A DNA stretch of 64,000 bases from Mansonella perstans (taxonomy: Eukaryota; Nematoda; Chromadorea; Rhabditida; Onchocercidae), in assembly GCA_037074765.1 (NCBI GenBank), contig JBAMDO010000010.1, positions 310,001 to 374,000 on the forward strand. The letters run 5' to 3'. Both the position numbers and the translations under genes were made by a program. Under the pieces are notes generated by a model. The model did no database searches. It had not been told where the DNA came from and saw only the letters and a list, made by a program, of their open reading frames with translations. Shown in pieces: positions 39,845 to 51,782 of the stretch (within the stretch, counting starts at the first letter, position 1; the number at the start of each line of letters is the position of its first letter).

Positions 39845-42129
39845 ATGGCAGCTGGTAAGCATTCAAATTCATAACTTCTTACGAATTATTGAATCCAATA
39901 ATTTATTCCAAAATTCAACAAATTGTTCCAATTTTGATATTTAGTTATAAATGCTATTTGCGACTATATTTGATGCTTCTTGTCTATTAATTGCTTCCAC
40001 TACAATTAATTTTTATATGAAATAAACTTATCATCGTATGCATTACATACGAAGGACATTAAGGATAGAGTTTTAAAACTTTACATCTTTTTTTTCTCTT
40101 TGTTCTTTCTATGATCTGATGAGTTATTTTATCATTCAATTTTTGTAATAAATGTGTGCTTATTTAAGCATCAACAACCACTCCAACGAGCAAAATTTTA
40201 TGTCGATATTTTGCAAATAATGTTTGTCGCGAAGGTTCTTCATGTCCATTTTCCCACGATCGTAGCTCGAAACCGGATCGAACTTGCCGTTACTACCTGA
40301 TTGGGAAGTGTGCTTTTGGTACTTCTTGCAGGTACACTCGTTTAATTAGTTCTGCTAGTGTATTTACAGCTTTTATAGCTAAACTGAAAAAAAAAAACGC
40401 TAAAGCCACAGAAGCGTCAGAAATGTGAATATTCGCATGATATTGATAAGAAGAAAGAAGTGATACTTTTGTAAAAGTGCACAATCGCAAATGTTATTTA
40501 TTAGCATAAGAGAATTTGGACCAGCATGCATACAGCTATTAATAGTTTCAAATGTTTCTCAGATATGACCATAAACGACCGCCATTGGATGGGATTAAGA
40601 CAGTGAAAAATTTTTCTCGTGCAACAGAAAATCCTAACTCAAGCAAAGGTAATTTTCATCTCAGCGGTGTTTTTAAAAAGTGAATAAATGTTTGCACATA
40701 CATTGTTAAGATGATAGTGAGGAAATAGTTAATAGTTATGTTTAGTGTGCAATCACAATGTAGTAACAGCTTTGATCTAAGAGCTATTGATAAGAAAAAT
40801 TAATAAGCTTGATTGGTAACTGATAATGTATTGTGCGGAACAGTTTGATTATTCGTTATTCCAGTGTGTGGTTGCAGCGGTGATGAAATAGCAACGACAG
40901 CAAAAGCAGTAAACCGAAGCAGTCACATGTTTTCTGTGGATGCAGCTGAATTTGTTCCTTCTTGGAAAATTTTGGCAGTAAACGAAGTTGAAACTGCTGC
41001 TTCAGGGTAAATGAATTACCGGTCTTTTGTAAAAAGTGAATTATTTTCAAATATTAAATGAAATGAAAGAATACAAAGACAATTGTAGGTCGTTTGGTTC
41101 GCTACCGTTATGTCCATATTTTGAAACGGGAAGCTGTGACAAAGGTGACAAGTGCCAGTTCGTGCATGGTGATGTGTGTGACCTTTGTAATGTGGCATGC
41201 TTACATCCAACGGATACAGAGCAGCGTGCTCAACATCGGCGGGAATGCACAGATGCTCATGAAGCTGCCATGGAAGAAGCATTTGCTGCGGCACGTTCGG
41301 CTAATAAAGTGTGCGGTATATGTATGGAAAACATTAGGTAAGTTAATTTGTTTCATCTTTTGCTGAACTATGTTTTAGCTGGATATGAAAGAGAGGGGAT
41401 ATGATCTTTTTAGAAAAGTTAAGGTCAATTCCGATTATCATGTGTAAGCATGAGAATATGTGCACTTTCAGGGAGAGGAAGAGCCGTTTTGGAATCTTAA
41501 ATGGCTGCAGACACTGTTTTTGTTTAGACTGCATTCGACAATGGCGCCGAAATCAGAATGATCATTTCGAAAAGAAAACAGTTCGCAGTTGTCCTGAATG
41601 TCGCACTCATTCTGATTTTGTCATTCCCGGTTGGCTTTCGCACTCTCTTTTCTTCGCAATAATTTTTTGCGAAAGCCTTCTGAATATTTCTTTTTGCATT
41701 TTTTGGAAAGAAAAGCCTAACAAACATATGTATTGCAGCCACATATTGGGTCGAGGACCAAACAGATAAGGATGACCTAATTGCTAGATTTCGTGAGAAT
41801 ACAAAACAGAAACAGTGCAAATATGTGAAAGGAGGGTCTATCGATGATTGTCCATTTGGTAATAAGTGTTTCTACAAACATGAACTGCCGGATGGCACTG
41901 TTGTGGAGGGCGAAAGCCCACGAACTCTTCAAAGGTTCTTTTCCTCTTTTAAAGTTACTTCCAACCATTATTTCGGTTTATTTTCATGGAAAGATGATGA
42001 TTGATAGCGTTTTGCAGGCGAAGACGCCCGTTATATTCCGAAATATGGTCATTTTCTGATTCAGACTCAGAGGATGATTTTTCCAGAATTGCACATGGCA
42101 TTATCAGCCGAGCATTCAATCTCGTTTAG
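39845..42129 (+). CDS. lep-2: Makorin RING/CCCH E3 ubiquitin ligase (LEP-2)
   Basis: Eight exons join in phase to 371 aa: 39845-39854, 40169-40331, 40563-40648, 40865-41006, 41089-41337, 41472-41629, 41739-41934, 42018-42129. Domains follow makorin order. Two CCCH fingers (Cys15, 23, 29 with His33; Cys43, 51, 57 with His61) are followed by a third CCCH finger ([19 protein letters not shown]), then the makorin Cys-His motif ([10 protein letters not shown]). The RING follows (CGICMEN, then [13 protein letters not shown] and CPEC), and a final CCCH finger (CKYVKGG through CFYKH). The C terminus is acidic (SDSDSEDDF). Makorins ubiquitinate RNA-binding substrates. In C. elegans, LEP-2 promotes LIN-28 turnover to time the larval-to-adult transition and male tail maturation. 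The first coding exon is only 10 nt. All metal ligands appear intact. Confidence 0.95.
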
Positions 42130-43940
42130 AATATTTCCGCAGTGTTACCACCATTCATACATTTTAATTATCATTGGCTGTACTTGGATATTATCCTTTT
42201 CTCCTACAAATAGAAAGTTGCGCAGAAGTTTTTCGAATCCAAGAAAATATTGTTCTTTGTCATGAAGTTTCTCTTTGCTTTTTGTACCAGCTCTGTGGCA
42301 AATCACCGTCGTCTATTTCTTCATGCCAACTGTAATTGAGTTCTGTTTCCGTCTCATTTCTTAACTACTAACATTCTTTTTTTTTTTTGGGTTTATTATG
42401 GTTTGCTATAAATTGCTATTTTCAATTTTTGTATGTTGTCATGAATAACTTAATCGTAGCTTAGTACTATGATGTAATATTATTGTAGCAGCTTTAAACT
42501 AACTGTACAATATGCTTAAATTGTTAGGATATCTTTAAGTACTGGTAACCTATCTTCTGGCTCGTTATCTATTCATTTGATTATTTATGTCCCTAATGTA
42601 AATCTCTAATGTTAGTTATTTCTTTTTAATGAAGTGCTGCTGCAGTTAAATCTGGCGTTGATATTTTCAGGTCAGAATAATGTTTTCATTTACGTTATTA
42701 AATAATTTCTGATATGATCTCCATTGATTTCTCTGAATACCTAACTTTTAATGGAGAGAGCAACGAGTAATGTTGATTTAGAGCATAATTTCCAAATGGC
42801 TTTAAAGCAAACATAGATTTTTCGCAACCTTTTGACAAATCTTTCGATTAAAGTGTTTGTTTCGGATTGGAGAATGCTTAAGCATACCGGGTACGATTGA
42901 GTTCTTGGGAGTTTTTGGACTTTATAAAAGAGACTAATGTATATCTGTTGGTGGCATACAATTGCAATAGGCTTGTTTAGTTGGATAAACATTGGTAGTT
43001 TGAGAAAGAGGACAGAAACTAAATCTCATAGAACTGGTATAATCTGCACAAATCGATTTTGATGATATATTAGCTTCAAGTATTGCTGCATTGGTCGGAA
43101 ATTGACGATTTAAGCTTGGTTTGGCGTAATGGGAACACTCGTAAATTCTTTTACATTGTGTTATTCATAGCTTTGGTTGGGAATGTTAAAATGACTTTCT
43201 ATTAAAAATCATAGTATTATTTTTTTTTATTTGATTGATTAGATGTAGTGAATGAGTAACAAATTAAATAAGTAAGCAGCCAAATAACTCAGAATATTTT
43301 TTGTCTTTAATAAACTTAGTGTTAAATATAAAATATAATATATGTTAAATATAAAATATAAATATAAAACATGTATAATGTTAAATATAAAACATTTTGA
43401 AAGATTTTAATAGTCAATAGGAGGAAAACTTATTCATTAGTAGCCTGAATTTGCAATATTCCAAAATTAACTGACTAATTGCTATTCCAAAGAAGGAATC
43501 AGCTGATATTTCTGTATACTTCAAAATTAAATTCAATTTTCACTTAATTGGAGTAAATGTTGAATTTAATTGATCATTAAGTGTAAGTTGTTCGCTGTTT
43601 TTTTTTTTTTTTTTTTTTTTTAATTGATCATTAAGTGTAGTGTTCGCTGTTTCTTTTTGTTATCTGATTTTCGGTAAAATATTGTTGACAGTTGTAACTT
43701 GACAAAATATCAACTGCTAATAGATGATATTACTAGAAAGATGGTAAAGGTCAAGTAAGTTAAATGACTTTTTTTAAGCGAGATTTTTGCATATTTATTT
43801 CTGAATGAATAGTAAATATAAGTGATGATTTGAGGAGCTGGCATATGGCAAAATTCAAATGTAACTATGGATTACTTTCTTGTGAGATTATTTCAGCTTT
43901 TTTTTTTTTTTTTAGATATTAAGAGGAATTATAGTGGTTC
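42130..43940. other. Intergenic region lep-2 / SPIN90-like gene
   Basis: AT-rich sequence holding the lep-2 3' UTR. It contains a direct repeat of about 33 bp flanking a T run (43567-43600 and 43621-43652) and an AAATATAAA-type repeat at 43320-43400. A T-rich TTTTAG acceptor at about 43914 precedes the next gene's ATG. Confidence 0.5.
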
Positions 43941-46027
43941 ATGTATGTTCCGGTGCTGAACAGTAAGGAGAAGGCTCAAGAATTGGTTGATATCATTCGG
44001 GAACAGACTGATGCTCCTATGGGAACATGTATAAATACAGTATCGATCATCTTGAATAGTTTGTTGCGAGATTTGCCAGATGTATATAGTCTTCATATTA
44101 TAAAAAATGCTTTGGAAAAAGATGATTTAATTGATGTTGATAATTGTTATGATGCAAGAGTATTGGAGCAGCTTACTGCAAGTATAACAAGTCACATTGA
44201 GGATAAAGATCAGGTATGCATAACATAAATTTATTACACTATCCCTTCTTTTATTCTTGTTAGCAGTATTTTATATTTATCTACTAAATCATAAAATATT
44301 ATTTCAAACAAAATTTGAATTAGAACAGTAGAAATGGCGAGCAATGTTATACGTCGATTTAAATAATGTTTTGCAGCTAGACTGTTCAATTTGGAATGAC
44401 GAAGCTATATTGGTTAAATCGCTACAGCACTTTTGTGGATTTCTGGTAACTTAATAATACAACAGCTGGTCTGTGGTTATGTATCGAAATTTCAGTGCCC
44501 TTCAAATTCAATTTGATTAATGTTCAAAAGAAAAAATTTAGTCTCCTACGGCTACTTGTATTGTAAAAAAATTTATGTAGCATATAGTGAAAGATTGTTT
44601 GCATGAAGTTTAAATTACAGAAAAAAGCTGATACCCGAGTACTCATAAAACGTTTACGTCGAGATGATTATGCCTTCATTGAGCAGCTCGTTTCATTTTA
44701 TCAAGTGGTAAGTTTTTATTCCCAAATAGTTTAATGTAGAGGTAATTTTTAGGAGTGAAGGATTTCTCCTTTTAAACTGTCATCAAAATCTTGCAATTAT
44801 AGCATCGCATAATTTTTATCTTTTTTTTTCTTATCTTTAGGAGCTAAAGAAATCAGTGCGTATCGAGCTCCATTCTACATTTCATTTACTTTGTTTGTTG
44901 GATCGGTCAGTGATAACAATGCTGCTTTGTGGGCAATTACCGGTTCTGCTAGTATTACAAAATAATTTCTGTTTACCGCTCACTGAACTTGATATATCAG
45001 CTGTGCAGTTGCTTACTGTATTGTTTTCAACTGGCGAAAAATTCCCAACCGCACATTATGGTAAATTTCATCGCTTGATTTGTTCACATTTTTTCTCGTC
45101 ATATTTTACCACATTCATGATGTCGCCTTAAAATGTTTGAGCAAATTTATTCAAATAACTGTTTTGAATCTACTAATTTTATGCGGGAATGAGATAGTTG
45201 TTAAAACTTGCCAGAAGAAAGTTGCAACTTTTTCAATTCTCGACGCATTATTTTTGTACAAGAATTTTCAGATGTTCTGAATTTGGAATTCTTAACGAAG
45301 ATGGTCTCAATGATAGAGGATTTCGCAGATGCTTTTCAATTCCTTTTATCATTCAATGCCCATTTCGAGTCGAATGAAAGTACCGTTATTCAGGCTTTGT
45401 GTAAGAATCCTCAACGTGCATTTGGTCAGTTAATCACGATGCAGTTGAACCGGTGTAGAGCTGATAATGAAGGTAGATTCTTTGTAAATCCAGAATAGCT
45501 GTGCAACATTTTGTTCAGAAAGTATTAACCACAAAGCTACACTGGTTCATTTTCCTTCCGAAGGTAGCGCTAAACATTTTTTCGATATGCAGTTCTCAGC
45601 CTTTTCACACTATTAATTCTTACTTTGGTTTCCTTTTTCAGACTTGCGGGCAGTTAAATTATTGATGGATATTTTTTACTTGTCAGATGAACTCATTACG
45701 GTTCTTTTTTATGAGAACGATTTAAAAGTTCTTTATGGGATTCTGTGCCAGGATCTGACTGATACAAATCAATCGCAGGTATAGCTATGCTAACAGCTCC
45801 AAATAATCTTTGTGTTACTGCTAGTTATTTTCGGCATAATTTAGAATGAAATTGTTTAGAAAGCGGCAATGATATTGCAAATAATGAAAAATATGGAAGT
45901 TATAAGACGGTGTGGTTTCACTCGAGAAGTTTGTGCATCGGTGAAAACTTTTCTTTTGATTCATGAAGCACAACTGGAATTGAGATGTTGTGCGGAATCC
46001 ATCTTGCAGCAGATCACCGAAAAATAA
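43941..46027 (+). CDS. SPIN90/NCKIPSD (Dip1)-like leucine-rich domain protein
   Basis: Seven exons join in phase to 384 aa: 43941-44213, 44377-44445, 44621-44707, 44841-45060, 45272-45472, 45642-45778, 45860-46027. The sequence is almost entirely alpha-helical and Leu-rich. It matches the armadillo-like leucine-rich domain of SPIN90/Ldb17/Dip1 in order and spacing, notably LLCLLDRSVITMLL and then TVLFSTGEKFPTAHY, which recalls the FSTGE motif of vertebrate NCKIPSD. These proteins activate Arp2/3 complex without a pre-existing filament to seed linear actin filaments. The vertebrate N-terminal SH3 and Pro-rich segments are absent, so this is a domain-only form like fungal Dip1. The ATG lies 23 nt after a T-run acceptor. 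Family call is by recognition of the motif and length, moderately sure. Confidence 0.72.
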
Positions 46028-47902
46028 GCATCGTCATCCATGACATTGTAACATTCGACGTGTAAAAAAGTACATTTTGGTGTCAGAAGCTTGTCTTGTT
46101 TTTGATTTTTGTGTTTCAAGTATTAAAAGAATTATTTGTTGCCGGTTGTAGCATTCCTTATTCTTGTGAACTTCTGATTTGCAATAACGTCAATACATAA
46201 TTTAATTTAATTCAGAACTATGGTTGCTCATACAGCGCAAAGTTGAGTACTTCATATCTTGTAGCCCGTAAGTAGAGTAAAAAATGGAGCAAAAAAGTTT
46301 TGGTGTTGTAGTCCTGTCATGATATTTTCTAGCTGCATTCAAATAGAGTTGGTTAAGGTATGTTGGAAAATTTTAGGACACTATCTTTCGACTTTTACAC
46401 TCATGAATCGCCGTAAAAAATGGAAAAAGTTGAGTTGCTCTATTGATCTTCCTGCGACCAATCATCTTCGCAAGATCAGTAGAGCAACTCTTCGCGGCAT
46501 TCTTGGCAAATGTAATAAATATCCTAAATAGGTTATCCACCGAAGGAATTTTGAAGTATTCAGACGAAATTGAAATTTGTTAAATTCTTACCGTTTCAAG
46601 CTATCCACTTCTTTTGTAGAAATATTTTTCGAACAATTTCTCCGATGATCCATTATTAGATAATTCCGGAAGTACTATTGTTCAACATTATATAATTTCA
46701 GAAGCATTACGAGTATTGGACGAAATGTCTAAAAATAATCGGTTTACTAGGAATCATTTAATCAATCTGGTTTGTTGAAAGAAGCTAAACATATGCTTTC
46801 ATGGTATTTTGAATGATCCAGTTTACCAGAATTATGGTATGAATCCACACATAATTATTGATAGCAACAATAGCGATGTATTCTTAGTTTTTTTTGTTTC
46901 AAGATTTCGGACCAAAGTTTATCCTAATCAGTATTTCCAAATGATCTGTCTTATTCCACTATATTTTCACATCCTTTTAAAACAAACTCTACGATTATTT
47001 CATTGAAGAAGTCGTAGTTTTAATGAATATCAATTTATATTATCTTAGATCAGGATGTCACAAACATGTATCTCCAGTTGTGCATAAATAAGAGAATAAA
47101 AATGGTAAGAAACATCCGGTTTGTAACAAAAATTATCAAATATATTTCCTGCCAATCTTACTATCAGAGATTGACCATTAGAAATATGCATTTGCTAATT
47201 GATGCCATACATGGAATATTTAAGCTGTACACAGTTTCGGTATTATTTTTAAGAGCAAAAAACATAAAATTATTATTTAACATATATAAGTACTCATTTC
47301 ATCGCCCGAAAATGCAGTCCGTAAGGAAGAAATTTATTTAATAAAAAATTTTCGGTTACATATTTTCTGTATTGTTCTGCTGAAAACATTCATTACGATT
47401 TTATCATCAGTATTTGAAAAAGTGATAATTTAAAAAGCGATTGCCATGTTTATTCTACGACCAAAAGGTCGAGGATTATATATAATGAATGACTCGGCGA
47501 TTAGTTTGCACAGGTGATTAGTTATTCGATTTCACAAATAGGTATCTTTTAGAAAAATGTATTTCAATTTTTGGTGGAATTTCGATGCAGTTCAGATTAT
47601 GTATATGGATAGCATGAAGTTATTGGTTATTACTACACAACTCATAGAATTTCAGGTAGCAATTATTGGTGACGTGTCTATATATTTTCTTCACAAAGTA
47701 CATAAGTTTCTGTGTCACTTTGCATCATCTGAAGTTATGAAGATGGATGAGGATGGAGTAGAAATTTGAATCATAATCTGATATGCAATTCCTCTGTCTA
47801 ATTACTTCTCAAATATATGCAATGAATATTTTTAGGAAAAAGTTGTCAATAATAAGAATGAATTTGATACGTCGGATATTACAAATTGAGAATGTATTAT
47901 TG
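46028..47902. other. Intergenic region with hairpin and possible orphan exon
   Basis: About 1.9 kb between the convergent SPIN90-like and KCTD-like genes. It holds a strong inverted repeat (46432-46490). An open stretch at 46620-46770 after TTTTGTAG reads like protein (DDPLLDNSGSTIVQHYIISE) but has no partner exons that I could join. The remainder is AT-rich without structure. Confidence 0.4.
46432..46490. ncRNA. Candidate hairpin RNA (19-bp stem, 21-nt loop)
   Basis: Arms GAGTTGCTCTATTGATCTT (46432-46450) and AAGATCAGTAGAGCAACTC (46472-46490) are complementary at 18 of 19 positions; the one mismatch is a G-U wobble if the minus strand is transcribed and A-C on the plus strand. A further CGA/TCG pairing is possible inside the loop. 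Size and shape are near those of a microRNA precursor, though the stem is short. No known microRNA seed was recognised. Confidence 0.4.
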
Positions 47903-48916
47903 TCACATATTGTCCCATTCGTCGTAAGCTGACATAATTCCAGATGACATCTCCATATTTCCTCCTTTACCTTTCTTTACTGCGGCACTCTGTAATTCCT
48001 AAAATTTTATTAAACAATTTCAAAAACGATTCAAATTTCAGTAAGATATTTCATAATACTGTTACTATTTTTATTACCAAAACCAAATGAATGTTTAATC
48101 TAAATTTCTATTCACATGTGCTTCTGTTTTACGCAGTTTTCAGTAAGTGATTGATGGAATCGAAAAAATCACCTGTTCACGATCGAACTGCCACGTTTCG
48201 TAATCACGTAGAGCAATTTGTACGTAACTTGTTACATAGTGTTGTTCTTCCGTACGCTGATATTTTTGCAGAACATCAAGTGCTAAATTTTTTAGCTCAA
48301 TCATATTCAGTGCTTCACATTCAGCAACCAACCTAAATGTGTAAAATTTCGATAATTTCTGAAAAGCAAATGAATTGATGATTTTCACATAAAAAACTAA
48401 TAATGCTTCCGAAAAATTGGCAATTTTTTACTAAATTTTTATTCTTGGAAGTAACAGCTTAGAATAAATAAACACCATGTTTAACGCATAGTTTACTGTC
48501 ATGTAATGATTCCATTGACATACTTTGCAAGATCATCCGGTTTTGCAGGTAACGCCAATGATAGAACAAATTTTTCTTTCTTTAGTCGCAGATATGCAAG
48601 AATATGTCGAAAAGATTTCGGATCGCGATCCAGATAATAATTACCTGAAATTTTGGATTTTAATGAATAAAACTTACTCCTCCTGTTCGAGAACTTTATA
48701 CACTTGTCAGATGTGATATTTTTGAATGATATCGTCAGTACAAATTCATGCTTGCCAACCTCCTTTATCGGTGGCAATCTGTTTTATAGTACCAGGTTTG
48801 AACCATTCTGCCAATTTACTTTTTGGATCTGCCAATAGATCAGTGCGCCGAACTGTGTAGCGTTTACCACCAACGTTGACATTCAGGATGTCATTGCTGT
48901 GTCGGTTATGGGTCAT
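47903..48916 (-). CDS. KCTD-like BTB/T1-domain protein
   Basis: Four exons, 5' to 3': 48916-48760, 48644-48524, 48332-48173, 47998-47903, giving 177 aa from the ATG at 48916. The first two exons encode a T1-type BTB fold (ILNVNVGGKRYTVRRTDLL, then YYLDRDPKSFRHILAYLR), followed by a helical tail and a C terminus ending SAYDEWDNM. KCTD proteins assemble as oligomers and many act as Cullin-3 substrate adaptors. The coding exon beginning at 48332 can read through its donor to a stop at 48140. The GTGATT donor joining to 47998 in phase 0, however, gives a protein-like tail, so I prefer the spliced form. The acceptor at 48941 also allows an upstream exon (see next entry). Confidence 0.8.
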
Positions 48917-49343
48917 TGCTGGTTCTGTGCTAAATTTGATCTGATAAGTAATAAAAAACAACTAGGCGTAATTGTTGCAACGAAGAAAATTGATAACATA
49001 TTGATATCAGGAACGCGATAGAACATCCATGTTATGCCATTATAGCTCATTTTATATCTTAGCTCATTTTCATCTGATAATGAGGGATATGTTTGACATT
49101 GTAGAATTTCCATTTAAAAAAAAGAGCAGCTTGAAAATGAGCTAAAGAATTAATCCTAATTATATCAAGCCTTTGAAATGACTTGTTCAAATAGATCAAT
49201 CTCATATTTGGCAGCGCAGAAGTCTTCAAAGGATTTACGATGGGCTTAAAATGAAGTGTTAGCATGGTTGCATGGCAGGAATAGCAGTAGCATGACGGAT
49301 AACTAGTAGACAATTTGGTAACATAGAGATGCAATGTACTCAC

Positions 49344-49385
49344 TTCTGAAGGCAGCAATCCAATGGAACAGAATTTCTGGTACAT
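49344..49385 (-). CDS. Candidate 5' exon of the KCTD-like gene
   Basis: ATG at 49385 opens 14 codons (MYQKFCSIGLLPSE) ending at a GTGAGT donor in phase 0. The next exon could then begin at 48940 after TTATCAG, adding eight codons in frame before the internal ATG at 48916. This would give 199 aa. Another frame through the same bases is also open, so the case rests on phase and splice sites. Confidence 0.35.
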
Positions 49386-51782
49386 GAGGACATTGCACCA
49401 GCTGATTGGCTGATTGCATTCAGGTAAATTCGTTTAAATCAGAACCAGCAAATATTTTTTGCTTAGGCAATTTTAGATAAATACATACATTTGACGCTTT
49501 TACAATATGTGGTTTGTTGTAAGTTTAAGAAATTAGTATAGAAAGATGCAGTTGTTAGCTAACATTGTCTAATTAAAATGTGAAAAATTGATTCACGGTG
49601 ATCACATACGAAAAGGCCAGCTTTCAAATTTATCAATCTGAAGGGTAATCTCAACTAAATTTTAAATCTTGGGGATGTATGAAAAGATGAATGTTCTTCT
49701 CGTATGAGATTTCTAACGAAATGATGCTACAAATAAATTACTTGAATAAAATTTCATCGCTAATTCAAAAAAACGACAAATGCTTCTTTTGTAGCAAGAA
49801 AAATTGATGAAATCAGTAAACTTAACACAAGCCTTATTGTTTTTAATGATGACTCTCCCTTATTGTAGAGTTATGATCAGGGTACTTTGATGAAACTTGA
49901 TGAAATCAAATATTATGTATCTACAATAATGAGCTGTTCTTGTACAACAGGGAAATTTATCATATTTGCTGTACTTAGGATGTTTAGTTTGATCGCATCT
50001 GTTCCTTTGGTTTATATATTGCAAATCAGTGCTGTACCTTGTTACAGTGATCACCATTTTCTGAGTGTCTATACTTTCCAGGATGGCATTTCTGGAAAGG
50101 ATAACTGCAATAGTTTTAGTGCATCGTCATCATTTTGATTAACATGGAAATGATTATATTGAGCAATTTTCCGATATGCATCTTTACTGCAAAATATTTC
50201 ACCTACTTTCACTTTGTCCTATATAAGCAAATTAAATAAAGGATGACAATGGTGTAATCTGTCTGAGTGTTGCAGTGAATTACTGGAATGGCAACGAGAT
50301 AACAGCGAGATCTATGTTCGTCGAATATCAACTCTATTGCTTATATGTTATACTCATCATATAAGCTTTTTCTGTCTCTCTAAAATTAAATTTTTAACAA
50401 AACTGCATTCATTATTGTACATATACTTTAGCGGAGATTTCTGAATTCACAGTCCCTTTTTATCTTCCTTCCCTTCTAGAATTCTTCATCTCCATATACT
50501 TTTTGCTAAATCTAAACCAAGCGAAATTCTCTTTAACTTTTAATGGAAGTTAAATTTGCAATCTTTGCTAATTGTCAGCTTTGATGGACAAGAATTGTTG
50601 CTAAGAATTTGCAGTGATCACAAGCAGAGTGATATCGCAAAATTTTGAAATAAGCGATAAAAAATCGGTATTAACCTGGAACTAAAACATTTGCCATCAA
50701 TCAACTGGAAGAAATTACAACAACTTTTTTTCTATTTAAGGTCTAAATTACTATAAAACTTTTGTTTGTTACAAATGAAATGATTTTAGCGCTTAAAGCA
50801 GCTTAAAAGAACATCGATAGTATTCTCAACCTTTAGCGGAGATTTCTGAATCCACAGTCTCTTTTGGATAGTATTCTCAACCTTATGAATGCTATTTCCC
50901 TAAATTATTTCGTGTTTTCTTCACTTTTAGTCATTTTCCTAAATTATTCTGTATTTTCCTCATTTTTAATGAATTTCGGCAAATTGATCCAATAAAATTA
51001 GTAATCTTCATAACTTTTGCTATTTCTACATCTATACTGCTGAAATTACATTGTTCACGCATACTCTCTTAAACAAATCAATTTCAGACTTTTTCACTCA
51101 GGCTTTTCCACTTATCTTGAATATAGATCAAATAGCGCTTCCTTTCGTCTTCCAGATTTCACGGCAAAATGACTTGAATAAACTGGACTTTGTCACTGTT
51201 ATCATAAAATTCTAAACATATTGAAATTTCGTCATAAATGAAAGGATGTGATAGTCAAGAAATTCAAATGATTCAATTGAATGTTAAAAGAAAACAATGG
51301 ACTTTAGCACTTTATTCAAACATTTATTGAAGGAAAGTGAGACTTAGAGGTTAAAAGCATGTGAATAATTGGGTGATCCCAATGTTAGATCTATCATTGA
51401 AAGTTCGTTTCTTAGTTTGCTTTTTGATTTTAGTACTGTTTGAATAATTTGATTCCAACTGAAACTGAATTAAAACTGTTAACTAAAATTTAAATTAATT
51501 CAGAGCTTTAAGAAAGTTCAGAATTGTTACACAAAATAAGAATTTAATGCAATTAAAATAACCGTTACAGAAACATGAACTATCTAAGAGCCTAGATCAT
51601 CTTCTATTCTCTACCACTTTGCAGCGATTTTTTTTTTTATTAATATATAATAAAAAGATTCAGATGCTCTATGAAACTAATTCAATTTTTAGAATTTGTT
51701 AAAGTAAATTTGAAGTGAGCAGTGCCTTCCAAATGATATAATAATTCTTATGCAATTTATTATTAAATGCCTAATCTTACAT
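49386..51782. other. Intergenic region with short duplications
   Basis: No exon with matched splice sites was found. Two similar 33-bp segments begin at about 50428 and 50831. The second is flanked by direct copies of an 18-bp sequence (50815-50832 and 50869-50886), as after a small insertion or duplication. An imperfect duplication of about 45 bp follows at 50890-50970. Confidence 0.45.

Noticed and set aside
48140..48172. Read-through end of the KCTD-like third exon (stop at 48140)
   Set aside because: A donor at 48172 joined in phase to 47998-47903 gives a longer, protein-like C terminus, so the read-through was treated as intronic.
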